Shown here piece by piece: positions 1 to 7,778 of a stretch of DNA of 64,000 bases. The translations under genes were made by a program, and so were the position numbers. This DNA is from Lentzea jiangxiensis (GTDB lineage: Bacteria; Actinomycetota; Actinomycetes; Mycobacteriales; Pseudonocardiaceae): positions 62,001 through 126,000 of the forward strand of contig NZ_FNIX01000020.1 in assembly GCF_900104175.1 (NCBI RefSeq), in the 5' to 3' direction. The notes beneath the pieces are model-generated. The model did not search any database, had not been told where the DNA came from, and worked only from the letters and a program-made list of their open reading frames with translations. Within the stretch, counting starts at the first letter, position 1, and the number at the start of each line of letters is the position of its first letter.

Positions 1-1
1 T

Positions 2-319
2 GTGGAGACCATTGCCGACGAGCTGCTCGACCAGGCGCTGGCCGAACGCCGCGCGCTGGTGCAGCTGTGCCTGTACGCACTGGACCGCGCCAGTGCCGGC
101 GTGGTCGCACGCATCGAGGAAGGTCTGTCGTCCATAGGGGTCGTGGCGGTGCGTGCCGACGGTCAGCGCTTCGACCCGTCGCGGCACGAGGCCGGTGGCG
201 CCGTGCCGACGGACGACCTGTCGTTGCAGGGCCTGGTAGCGGAGACCGAGGTGCCCGGCTTCTGCGACCGTGGCCGCGTGCTGCGCGCACCGATCGTGAC
301 GGTCTACACGGCCCGATGA
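2..319 (+). CDS. GrpE-like nucleotide exchange factor, 3' part
   Basis: This is the end of a gene that enters from the left edge. The GTG at base 2 may not be its real start. The visible 105 residues match the C-terminal beta domain of GrpE: FDPSRHEA around residue 60 and RGRVLRAPIVTV near the end. GrpE proteins release ADP from Hsp70 chaperones. The stop codon overlaps the ATG of the following dynamin-like gene (ATGA), so the two are probably translationally coupled. This suggests an Hsp70 system dedicated to the GTPase rather than the housekeeping dnaK-grpE pair. Family assignment is good; the partner is inferred. Confidence 0.75.
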   Translation: METIADELLDQALAERRALVQLCLYALDRASAGVVARIEEGLSSIGVVAVRADGQRFDPSRHEAGGAVPTDDLSLQGLVAETEVPGFCDRGRVLRAPIVTVYTAR

Positions 320-2136
320 GCAACCTCTCGCAGACAGTCCGCCAGACGCGCGAACGCCTCACTTCTCTCGTGCGCGAACTCGACCCGTCGATGGCCGACT
401 GGGTGACCCGCCGCTCGGTGCCCGAGGTGTCGTCGGTCGTGATCGTCGGCGAGACGAACCGCGGCAAGTCCTCGCTGGTCAACGCCCTGCTGGCGACCCC
501 GGGCCTGTCCCCGGTCGACGCCGACGTGGCCACCTCGACCTACCTCGTCTTCCAGCACGGCCCGACCTGGGCGGCGCGCGCCTGCTACCCCGGCCTGCTC
601 GCCCCCGTCAGCTTCCCGCTGCCCCTGCTGATCAACTGGGTCTCCGCAGCCCACGACCTGCCCGAGGGCGAGCTGCCGCCCCGCTACGTCGAGGTCGACG
701 CGCCGATCCCGTTGCTGGAACGCATGTCCGTGGTCGACACCCCCGGCGTCGGCGGCCTGGAGTCGGTGCACGGCGAACTGGCTCTCGAAGCCGTCACCTC
801 GGCCACCGCCCTGGTGTTCGTCGTGGACGCCTCGTCCCCGTTCACCCGCGGCGAGCTCGACTTCCTCGAGCGCGTCGGCGACCGCGTCGAAACCGTCGTC
901 TTCGCCCTGACGAAGACCGACCAGTACCGGGGCTGGCGCCAGGTCCTCGACGCCGACAAGGCGCTCCTGGCCGAGCACGCCCCGCGCTTCGCCGACGCCC
1001 CCTTCCACCCGGTGTCGTCGCGCATGTTCGACATGGCCGCGCAGGCCCCGAACCCGGACGCGGCCGCCATGCTCCGCGAACGCTCCGGGATCTCCGCCCT
1101 GCAGACCGCGCTCCAGGAGCTGGTCGCGGGCCGAGCCGGAATGCTGGCGGAAGCCAACGCCCTGCGCGCCCTGACGACAGTGCTGGCGGAACTGGAGATC
1201 CGCCTCGAACACGAGAAGCGCGCTCTGTCCGTGGGCGAAGACGAAGCCGCAGTCCTGCGCGCCCGCCGCGAAGAGCTGCAAACCGAACGCCGCTCCTCCA
1301 CCAGGGGCTGGCAGGTGCGCCTGCGCGGCGAGGTCCAACGAGCCCGCATCGAGAACTCGCACGAGATCTCCCGCCAGATGCGCGACCTCCAGACCTGGTA
1401 CCGCCAGGCCATCGACGCCGCCGACCGCACCGCCCTGGCCGGCCTGCCGCACCAGGTCGACACAGCGCTGCAGGTCGTCTCCGGCCGCATCTCCACAGCG
1501 CTGTCCGCGCGCCTCTCCCAGGTCACCGACTCCGTGCTCGCCACCCTGTTCAGCGCGGAGGAACTGACCCTGATCCGCGGCCAGTTCGCCCGCGGCGAGC
1601 AACCCCCGGTGGTCCTGCGCCCCAAGGAGAAGCGCCCACCCACCGCCGAGGACAAGCTGCTGGTGTTCATGGGCGTCTCCGGAGGCCTCGGCGCCGGCAA
1701 GCTCGCCGTGATGCCGCTGGCGGGTCTCGGCATCGCGGCCCTGAACCCGATCGTCCTGCCCGTGACCATCGCCCTGGGCCTCGGCGCCGGCTGGTGGATG
1801 GCCCGCACCCGAACCCACACCGCCGAGAAGCAGCACGTCAAGCAGTGGCTCTCCGACGCGATCGCCGACGCACGCTCCACAGTGGACCAATTGGCCGCCG
1901 AGCAGCTGATCGAGGCCGAGCAGGCCCTGTCGCTGGCCCTGGACGAGGCACTGGCCAAGCGCATCGAGGCCATCGAGGCGGAGCTGCGCGAGGTCGACCG
2001 GGCGCTGCGGATGGAGGCCGGCGAGCGCGGGCGCGAGCTGCAGGCGGCGACCCGGCAGCTCGCGGAGGTGGAGCAAGGGCGGTCGAGGGCGGAAGAGCTG
2101 CTGGGCCGGATCCGGTCGGTTCGCGACCGGGCGTGA
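316..2136 (+). CDS. Dynamin-like GTPase
   Basis: A 606-residue bacterial dynamin-like protein. The G1 P-loop GETNRGKS is at residues 45-52, G3 is DTPGVGG near residue 140, and G4 is TKTD near residue 195. Long Gln/Glu/Arg-rich helical segments follow (about 280-430 and 510-606). Between them lies a hydrophobic hairpin around residues 455-505 that could insert into a membrane. Such proteins bind GTP and remodel or protect membranes; the mycobacterial IniA/IniC proteins are relatives. The start is the ATG overlapping the upstream GrpE-like stop. A longer upstream open frame has no support. The C-terminus is complete. Confidence 0.85.
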   Translation: MSNLSQTVRQTRERLTSLVRELDPSMADWVTRRSVPEVSSVVIVGETNRGKSSLVNALLATPGLSPVDADVATSTYLVFQHGPTWAARACYPGLLAPVSFPLPLLINWVSAAHDLPEGELPPRYVEVDAPIPLLERMSVVDTPGVGGLESVHGELALEAVTSATALVFVVDASSPFTRGELDFLERVGDRVETVVFALTKTDQYRGWRQVLDADKALLAEHAPRFADAPFHPVSSRMFDMAAQAPNPDAAAMLRERSGISALQTALQELVAGRAGMLAEANALRALTTVLAELEIRLEHEKRALSVGEDEAAVLRARREELQTERRSSTRGWQVRLRGEVQRARIENSHEISRQMRDLQTWYRQAIDAADRTALAGLPHQVDTALQVVSGRISTALSARLSQVTDSVLATLFSAEELTLIRGQFARGEQPPVVLRPKEKRPPTAEDKLLVFMGVSGGLGAGKLAVMPLAGLGIAALNPIVLPVTIALGLGAGWWMARTRTHTAEKQHVKQWLSDAIADARSTVDQLAAEQLIEAEQALSLALDEALAKRIEAIEAELREVDRALRMEAGERGRELQAATRQLAEVEQGRSRAEELLGRIRSVRDRA

Positions 2137-2239
2137 CCTGGTGGAACGTCCTCCGCACCGGCGCACACGGTTGGCGGCGGAACCAAACCGGCATAACGTG
2201 GGTCATACCGGTACATGAGCAAGTAGGAGGTGTGTCCCG

Positions 2240-2926
2240 GTGTACATCGACGAGAACGGTGCGGCCGACGCCGAGCTGAAGGTGACCGTCGAGGACGAGG
2301 AGTACACCGCCGACGTCACCTTCGACCTCGACCAGGACGGCACGAACGACTCCGCCGTGGTCGAGACGGACGACGGTGGCCATCTCGCGTTCACCGACAC
2401 GAACGGCGACGGTGACGCCGATCTGATGAGCACGTTCGACAAGGACGGCAATCTCCTGAGCCAGGCGCGGTTCGAGGAGAATTCAGGTGAGTGGATCGCG
2501 GTGGACCGCAACGACACTCCGCAGGAAAAAACGAATTCGTCGCCCAAACAGGCGATTGTCGTGGACACCGAAGACGGCCAGCGAAACGTCGGGCAGGCGA
2601 CCGAGGACACCGACGGGGACGGCAAGGCCGACACCGCGGTCGTGCGCGACGACGACGGCGACACGTGGTTGTTCACCGACAAGAACGGTGACGGCAAGGC
2701 CGACGTGGCGACCGAGATCACACGATCCGGCGAGGTCACGATGTCGGAACATCGTGGTGACGACTGGGTCGAGGTCGAGCACGGGCACATCGAGGCCGAC
2801 GGCCGCTACGTCACCGACTCGAAGAGCGGCATTTTGGACGACTCGGACGACTGGCTCGAGGAAGAACGGTTCGACGGGGTCGTCCGAATCGATTCCACAA
2901 CGGGGCAGTGGATCAGCCCGAACTGA
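2240..2926 (+). CDS. Acidic Asp-rich repeat protein, possibly calcium-binding
   Basis: A 228-residue, very acidic protein without signal peptide or membrane segment. It contains at least four D-x-D/N-x-D-G-x-x-D loops (DLDQDGTND, DTNGDGDAD, DTDGDGKAD, DKNGDGKAD) arranged as two similar halves. Loops of this type bind calcium in EF-hand, dockerin and thrombospondin type 3 repeats, so calcium binding is likely but inferred. The start is a GTG nine bases after a perfect AGGAGG. It is a single-gene unit ended by a strong terminator. The biological role is not recognised. Confidence 0.75.
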   Translation: MYIDENGAADAELKVTVEDEEYTADVTFDLDQDGTNDSAVVETDDGGHLAFTDTNGDGDADLMSTFDKDGNLLSQARFEENSGEWIAVDRNDTPQEKTNSSPKQAIVVDTEDGQRNVGQATEDTDGDGKADTAVVRDDDGDTWLFTDKNGDGKADVATEITRSGEVTMSEHRGDDWVEVEHGHIEADGRYVTDSKSGILDDSDDWLEEERFDGVVRIDSTTGQWISPN

Positions 2927-2950
2927 CGTCTGAACTGAAGCGCAGGTCAC

Positions 2951-2995
2951 AGGCCCCGGTGTGGTGAGAACCGCACCGGGGCCTCTTGTGTTTTT
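2951..2995 (+). terminator. Rho-independent terminator
   Basis: A 14-bp stem (one G-U pair) with a 6-base loop starts AGGCCCCGG and is followed by a T-rich tail ending in TTTTT. It ends the acidic repeat-protein transcript. Confidence 0.9.
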
Positions 2996-3239
2996 CCGAT
3001 CGCTCGTCCGCCTTAACCTCCTTCCGAGTGCTGAATCGATTCCAGAATCGGTTTTGTGAGAGAAGCGACAGGCTGGGGGTGCGTTACCTGCCATTCACCG
3101 GGCTAACCTCGGTCCATCCCCTTCCACGCACGCCCGGGACCAACGGGCGTTGTGGAGCTATTCCCGAGGACGACGCAGTCCTGCACCGGACCACCACGTC
3201 CTCGGGCGGCCGAGGCGTTCAGTCAGGAGACGAGACGAG
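2996..3239 (+). promoter_or_regulatory. pckG upstream region
   Basis: This is the gene-free stretch before pckG; with the terminator, the non-coding interval is about 310 bases. It holds a perfect 10-bp palindrome GAATCGATTC at 3033-3042, followed two bases later by another GAATCG half. This could be an operator for carbon-source control of gluconeogenesis. A good Shine-Dalgarno AGGAGA lies at 3225-3230. No convincing -35/-10 pair was identified. Confidence 0.35.
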
Positions 3240-5051
3240 ATGACGGCAGTGACCATTCCCGGTCTCGAACAGGCACCTACCAACCACGCGCGCTTGCTCG
3301 CATGGGTTCAGGAAGTCGCTGAGCTGACCTGCCCCGACGAGGTTGTTTGGGCTGACGGGTCCCAGGGCGAATGGGACCGTCTCACGAAGAAGCTCGTCGA
3401 CGCCGGCACGTTCGTGCCCCTGGAGAAGAAGCCCAACTCGTTCTGGGCGGCTTCGGACCCGAGCGACGTGGCTCGTGTGGAGGAGCGGACCTACATCTGT
3501 TCGGTGCGCGAAGAGGACGCGGGCGCCACGAACAACTGGATGGACCCTTCCGAGATGAAGGCCATCATGACCGAGCTCTACCGGGGCTGCATGCGTGGTC
3601 GCACCATGTACGTCATCCCGTTCTGCATGGGCCCGCTCGACGCCGAGAAGCCGATGCTGGGCGTGGAGATCACGGACTCGGAATACGTCGTCGTTTCCAT
3701 GCACATCATGACCCGCATGGGCACCAAGGCCCTCGCGGTCTTCGGTGAGGACGCCGACTTCGTGCCGGCGCTGCACTCCCTCGGCGCTCCGCTCGAGCCC
3801 GGCCAGGAAGACGTGCAGTGGCCGTGCAACACCACCAAGTACATCTCGCACTTCCCGGAGACCCGCGAGATCTGGAGCTTTGGCTCCGGCTACGGCGGCA
3901 ACGCCCTGCTCGGCAAGAAGTGCTACTCGCTGCGCATCGCGTCCGTGATGGCGCGGGACGAGGGCTGGCTCGCCGAGCACATGCTGATCCTCAAGCTCAC
4001 CTCGCCGGAGAACAAGGCGTACTACATCGCCGCCGCGTTCCCGTCGGCCTGCGGCAAGACGAACCTCGCCATGCTGGAGCCGACCATCCCCGGCTGGAAG
4101 GTCGAGACGCTCGGCGACGACATCGCCTGGATGCGCTTCGGTGAGGACGGCCGCCTCTACGCGGTGAACCCGGAGAACGGCTTCTTCGGCGTCGCGCCCG
4201 GCACCGACTACCACACCAACCCGAACGCGATGCGCACCATCGCCAAGGGCAACTCGCTGTTCACGAACGTCGCGCTGACCGACGACGGCGACATCTGGTG
4301 GGAGGGCATGGGCGAGCCCCCGGCCCACCTCACCTCGTGGAAGCACCAGGACTGGACGCCGGACAGCGAAGAGCTCTCCTCGCACCCGAACTCCCGCTAC
4401 TGCACGCCGATCGAGCAGTGCGACATCAAGGCGCCCGAGTGGGACGACCCGAAGGGCGTGCCGATCTCGGCGATCTTCTTCGGTGGCCGTCGCGCCACGA
4501 CGATCCCGCTGGTCACCGAGTCGCGCGACTGGCAGCACGGCACCTACATGGGCGCCACGCTGTCGTCGGAGACCACGGCCGCCGCGGTCGGCAAGACCGG
4601 CGTCGTCCGTCGCGACCCGATGGCGATGCTGCCGTTCATCGGCTACAACGCCGGCGACTACTTCCAGCACTGGGTCGACCTCGGCAAGCGCGCCGACGCC
4701 GACAAGCTGCCGAAGATCTTCTACGTCAACTGGTTCCGCCGCGGCGACGACAAGCGCTTCCTGTGGCCCGGGTTCGGCGAGAACTCGCGCGTGCTGAAGT
4801 GGGCCATCGAGCGCCTCGAGGGCAAGGCCGCCGCGCAGGAGACCCCGATCGGCTACGTGCCGACCGCGGACGACCTGGACCTCGAAGGCCTGGACGCGCC
4901 GCGGGAGGACATCGAGGCCTCGCTCGCGTTCGACGCCGACGAGTGGCGTGCCGAGATCCCGCTGGTCGAGGAGTGGTTCGCGAAGATCGGTGAGAAGGTC
5001 CCGACCACGCTCCGCGACGAGCTGGAAGCTCTGAAGCAGCGCCTGGGCTAA
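3240..5051 (+). CDS. pckG: Phosphoenolpyruvate carboxykinase (GTP)
   Basis: A 603-residue GTP-dependent PEP carboxykinase, the usual length for the family. It converts oxaloacetate and GTP to PEP, CO2 and GDP, the entry step of gluconeogenesis. The P-loop with its reactive cysteine (PSACGKTN) lies around residues 267-274, the metal-binding kinase-2 motif [10 protein letters not shown] about 20 residues later, and the substrate-binding FCMGPLD segment near residue 127. The start ATG at 3240 has AGGAGA nine bases upstream. The gene is flanked by its own leader and a perfect terminator and so is monocistronic. Confidence 0.97.
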   Translation: MTAVTIPGLEQAPTNHARLLAWVQEVAELTCPDEVVWADGSQGEWDRLTKKLVDAGTFVPLEKKPNSFWAASDPSDVARVEERTYICSVREEDAGATNNWMDPSEMKAIMTELYRGCMRGRTMYVIPFCMGPLDAEKPMLGVEITDSEYVVVSMHIMTRMGTKALAVFGEDADFVPALHSLGAPLEPGQEDVQWPCNTTKYISHFPETREIWSFGSGYGGNALLGKKCYSLRIASVMARDEGWLAEHMLILKLTSPENKAYYIAAAFPSACGKTNLAMLEPTIPGWKVETLGDDIAWMRFGEDGRLYAVNPENGFFGVAPGTDYHTNPNAMRTIAKGNSLFTNVALTDDGDIWWEGMGEPPAHLTSWKHQDWTPDSEELSSHPNSRYCTPIEQCDIKAPEWDDPKGVPISAIFFGGRRATTIPLVTESRDWQHGTYMGATLSSETTAAAVGKTGVVRRDPMAMLPFIGYNAGDYFQHWVDLGKRADADKLPKIFYVNWFRRGDDKRFLWPGFGENSRVLKWAIERLEGKAAAQETPIGYVPTADDLDLEGLDAPREDIEASLAFDADEWRAEIPLVEEWFAKIGEKVPTTLRDELEALKQRLG

Positions 5052-5070
5052 CTCGCCCGAGGTGTTTCGA

Positions 5071-5108
5071 CGACCCGGCGGTCAACGGCGACCGCCGGGT
5101 CGTCTTTT
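5071..5108 (+). terminator. Terminator of pckG
   Basis: A perfect 12-bp stem CGACCCGGCGGT/ACCGCCGGGTCG with an 8-base loop is followed by TCTTTT, twenty bases after the pckG stop. Confidence 0.93.
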
Positions 5109-5125
5109 GGGGTACTACTGGTCGT

Positions 5126-5335
5126 GTGACGCAGGACGACTTCCTCGGCGGGCTGAACTTCGACGGTTCGAGGCGCGACGTCGAGGTCGGCCCGAGTACG
5201 GGCATCGTGCGCTACTACCCCGTGCCGCCCGCTCCGCCGGCCCGCACGCCGTGGTGGCGCTTCGCGCTCGTGTTCATGATCGGACTGGCGATCGGCGTGG
5301 TTGCCGGAGTGGTCCTGTGCAGCAATCTTCTCTGA
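5126..5335 (+). CDS. Small single-pass membrane protein
   Basis: A 69-residue protein with a polar N-terminus, a proline-rich linker (PVPPAPPARTP) and one C-terminal membrane helix of about 22 residues (FALVFMIGLAIGVVAGVVLC), ending CSNLL. It starts at GTG only 17 bases after the pckG terminator, with no clear Shine-Dalgarno. It could have its own promoter or be leaderless. No family is recognised. The coding call rests on length, a clean membrane helix and codon use. Confidence 0.5.
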   Translation: MTQDDFLGGLNFDGSRRDVEVGPSTGIVRYYPVPPAPPARTPWWRFALVFMIGLAIGVVAGVVLCSNLL

Positions 5336-5349
5336 GTCCGCGCAGCTCG

Positions 5350-5421
5350 TAGTCCACAGGGGACGAAGTTGTCCACAGGTGTGGACGAACTTGTGCACAT
5401 GTTGTGGATAGCTGTGGACAG
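5350..5421 (+). other. Cluster of DnaA-box-like sites
   Basis: Six 9-mers match the actinobacterial DnaA box TTGTCCACA with at most one mismatch, or the related TTATCCACA, within 72 bases. Forward sites: 5350-5358 TAGTCCACA, 5369-5377 TTGTCCACA (perfect), 5391-5399 TTGTGCACA. Reverse sites: 5380-5388, 5403-5411 and 5413-5421. The perfect box and its reverse neighbour form a dyad. The region is intergenic. dnaA/dnaN are not adjacent, so this is unlikely to be oriC. A DnaA-titrating or regulatory cluster is the likely reading. Confidence 0.65.
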
Positions 5422-5551
5422 CCTGGGGACTTCTCCACGACTGGCGGAAACGGTCTTGCTCCAGGAATGAACCCGGCCGCTCCCGGGAACGTCTCAGGTG
5501 TGTGAGGGCGATCACAAAGATCGTCAACCGGGACGCAAAGGGAGGTGTGCC

Positions 5552-5716
5552 GTGGGAATCGCAGGAGTCGCGATGCTGGTGCTGTCCCTGGCCGCCGTGC
5601 TGATGGTCGTGGTCGCGGGATCAGTTCGGGAGCGGGTTGTCGCGGATGCCGAGGAGGGTGCCGCTGAAGGCCTTGCCGGCCTCCGCGTAGCAGACGGCGT
5701 TGGTCCAACCCTCTGA
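5552..5716 (+). CDS. Possible small membrane peptide
   Basis: A candidate 54-residue protein starting at GTG six bases after a good GGAGG. It begins with one hydrophobic helix (GIAGVAMLVLSLAAVLMVVV) and ends in an acidic tail. The last 96 bases overlap the 3' end of the convergent septum-formation gene, so the tail may simply shadow that gene. The Shine-Dalgarno and helix are the only support. Confidence 0.3.
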   Translation: MGIAGVAMLVLSLAAVLMVVVAGSVRERVVADAEEGAAEGLAGLRVADGVGPTL

Positions 5717-6463
5717 CCAGGCCTGCGAGCCGGGGTTCCGCCACGCGGGGAACACGTCGGTGCGCTTGGACGAACCCAGGTAGTCGTGCACGGCCTTGGT
5801 GCACTTCTCGTTCGCGATGGAGTTCATCTGCTCCTTGGACGGAGCGGGGTCGGACGACTTGCCGAGCGACACGACGCCACCGGGCACGGCCTCGGCCATG
5901 TGCGGCGTGTTGCAGGCGACGACCTTGACCTCCTGGTCCTTCGACGGTGAGCCCTGGGTGCAGGTCTGGAACGTGCTGAAGCCGTTGTTCTTCAGCACGT
6001 CCTTCACGGAACCCTTGCGCGCCAGCGGCTTCTCGTCGGGACTGATCTCCACGACGGTGCACAGCCGCCAGCGCTGTCCGTCCTTCCAGCCCTGCTCGTT
6101 CGGCCAGAACGCCCAGACCCGCAGGCGCGTCGAGTCGGAGTCCGCGCCGCCCAGGTAGTCGCTGAGCGCCTGGCGGCACGGCGGGAGCGCGGCCTTGCGC
6201 AGCGCCTGCGTGTCCGGGTAGGCCGAGGGGAGGCCGGACATCTCACCGATGGTCATGACCTCCGCCTCGTGCGAGTCGGTGCACTGCAGCACCTTGAGCT
6301 CGTAGGCGTTCATGCACTGCCCCGGCTTGGGCAGCGTGGGCGCGGCGGCGGAGGCGGTGGACGGCATCGGTCCGGGAACCGCCTGCCCTCCCACCTGGAT
6401 CGCGCACGCGGACAGCGTCAACGTGCTCAGGACAATTGCCACCGCCAGCCGCACACGAGTCAC
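5621..6463 (-). CDS. Septum-formation family lipoprotein
   Basis: A 280-residue exported lipoprotein. The N-terminal signal ends in the lipobox LSAC, with the lipidated Cys at residue 20. Two copies of a Cys-containing domain follow, each with a conserved cysteine pattern (GQCMN..LQCTDSHEAEV and TCTQGS..VVACNTPHMAEAV). This matches the actinobacterial septum-formation domain family (Pfam Septum_form). These proteins sit on the outer face of the membrane; their molecular role is poorly known. The GTG start overlaps the upstream peptidase stop (GTGA), so the two are translationally coupled. Confidence 0.8.
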   Translation of the reverse strand: MTRVRLAVAIVLSTLTLSACAIQVGGQAVPGPMPSTASAAAPTLPKPGQCMNAYELKVLQCTDSHEAEVMTIGEMSGLPSAYPDTQALRKAALPPCRQALSDYLGGADSDSTRLRVWAFWPNEQGWKDGQRWRLCTVVEISPDEKPLARKGSVKDVLKNNGFSTFQTCTQGSPSKDQEVKVVACNTPHMAEAVPGGVVSLGKSSDPAPSKEQMNSIANEKCTKAVHDYLGSSKRTDVFPAWRNPGSQAWSEGWTNAVCYAEAGKAFSGTLLGIRDNPLPN

Positions 6464-7707
6464 ACCACAGAGACTAGGGCCTTCACTTGGTCGGCGATGT
6501 CCCGACGCTGCTTTTCGAAGGCCGCGTCGGTCAGCGCGGCCGGGTCGGCGGGCTGTCCGAGCACCGGCGTGTGGAGATGTCCACCGAGGACGTTCGTTGC
6601 GCCGTAACCGATTCGCAGCCGGTTGGCCCGGTACATGCTCTCGTTGGAGAGGTAGTCACCACCGCCGCCGGAGGCCGCGACCCTGCCCGGCGTCGGCTCG
6701 TCCGTGCGGCACGACTGCTCCGAGCCGACGACGACCCACTCGCAGAACCCCCGATTCAGCGCCACGGTGAACGGACCGGTGCCCGCGTCGATCATCTTCT
6801 GGAACGGCAGCGAGGTCTCGATGAACTCGTCCGCCGGCTGCGGCCAGCCGGGCGCGTTCGGGACGCTGCCGTGGGAACCGATGTTGTTGTTGTCCGCGAA
6901 GCCACCGCGCCAGCGCGCCGCCCACCGCTCGATGTCGAACCGGCCGGGCCGGCCCTGGCTGATCGTCACGAACGCGTCGGGCTTCTGCGCCAGCGCGGTT
7001 CCGTAGAACTGCTCGACGACCCCCTCGTCGAAGCCGCCCCACAGCACCGGCAGCACCGCGGCCTGCAGCACGACCTTGCCGGTCGGCGTGGTGATCTCGC
7101 GGCCGTCGAGCTGCAACGCCGCCGCGCCCGCCGGGTTGGCGCGCCGCACGTTCGTGCCGGTGAGCTGGAACGGGTCGAAGCCGGTGACGGCGATCCTGCG
7201 CACGCCGGGCTGCGAGCCGAACGCGGCGTCGCTCAGGCCCCGCGAGGCCCAGTCGAACCTCTGGATGAGCTTCGCGCGCTCGTTGGGCGGCAAGGCGAAC
7301 CGCGGCTGCCACTGGCGCAGCGCGGAGCTGAGCTGCAGCCGTGCCCAGTAGAGCGGGCGGTCGTCGTAAGCGTCGTGCGTCTGCGGTTGTGTGCTTTGCG
7401 CGCGGGCCACAGCGGCCTTCCACAGCGCGTTGCCTTCGCGTTCGACGAACTGCTGAGCCTGCCTCGCGACGACCTGGCGGCAGAGCCGGGAGGTGAAGTC
7501 GGTGACGCGGGTGTCGAACCCGGCGAGCCGCACGAGCGCGGGGCCGACAGCGGGACCGCCGGTGACGAGCGTGTCGTCGAGGCGCTGCTCCTCGACGGTC
7601 AGCGGGACGGTGGTGTCGTAGCAGTTCGCGTCCTGCGCGTGGGCGGGGGCAGGACTCAGGGTGAGGGCGAGTGCGGTCAGGCCGACCAGTCCGGCGATGG
7701 TTTTCAC
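6460..7707 (-). CDS. Secreted pyroglutamyl-peptidase-I-like protein with Cys-to-Ser at the nucleophile
   Basis: A 415-residue protein with a signal peptide of about 24 residues ending AHA. The second half matches peptidase family C15, which removes N-terminal 5-oxoproline from peptides: the TGFDPF motif, the catalytic-Glu region FDIERWA and the His region GGHLHTP. Where C15 enzymes have YLCN with the nucleophilic Cys, this protein reads GGDYLSNE, so Ser replaces Cys. Classical members are cytosolic and about 215 residues; this one is exported and carries an extra N-terminal domain. The start is GTG with GAGG nine bases upstream. It may act as a serine hydrolase, a binding protein or an inactive homologue. 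Confidence 0.7.
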   Translation of the reverse strand: MKTIAGLVGLTALALTLSPAPAHAQDANCYDTTVPLTVEEQRLDDTLVTGGPAVGPALVRLAGFDTRVTDFTSRLCRQVVARQAQQFVEREGNALWKAAVARAQSTQPQTHDAYDDRPLYWARLQLSSALRQWQPRFALPPNERAKLIQRFDWASRGLSDAAFGSQPGVRRIAVTGFDPFQLTGTNVRRANPAGAAALQLDGREITTPTGKVVLQAAVLPVLWGGFDEGVVEQFYGTALAQKPDAFVTISQGRPGRFDIERWAARWRGGFADNNNIGSHGSVPNAPGWPQPADEFIETSLPFQKMIDAGTGPFTVALNRGFCEWVVVGSEQSCRTDEPTPGRVAASGGGGDYLSNESMYRANRLRIGYGATNVLGGHLHTPVLGQPADPAALTDAAFEKQRRDIADQVKALVSVV

Positions 7708-7728
7708 GTGTTCGATCCTCAACGCAAA

Positions 7729-7758
7729 GGGCCACCTGCCGTAACCGGCAGGTGGCCC
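7729..7758 (-). terminator. Hairpin between the symporter and peptidase genes
   Basis: A perfect 13-bp inverted repeat (GGGCCACCTGCCG arm) with a 4-base loop sits between the mctP-like stop and the peptidase start. Read on the minus strand it is followed by a short TTT run. It should reduce read-through from the symporter into the peptidase gene. Confidence 0.75.
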
Positions 7759-7778
7759 ATAGTGTTGACGACAGCGTC

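Noticed and set aside
304-2166. Very long minus-strand open frame opposite the dynamin gene
   Set aside because: It mirrors the third-position GC pattern of the real gene; its translation is low-complexity Gly/Arg/Gln without motifs.
3219-4670. 483-codon minus-strand frame opposite pckG
   Set aside because: Shadow of a highly conserved enzyme gene; no family motifs and no ribosome binding site.
5339-5440. oriC
   Set aside because: DnaA-box-like sites are present but dnaA, dnaN and an adjacent AT-rich unwinding element are not; kept only as a DnaA-box cluster.
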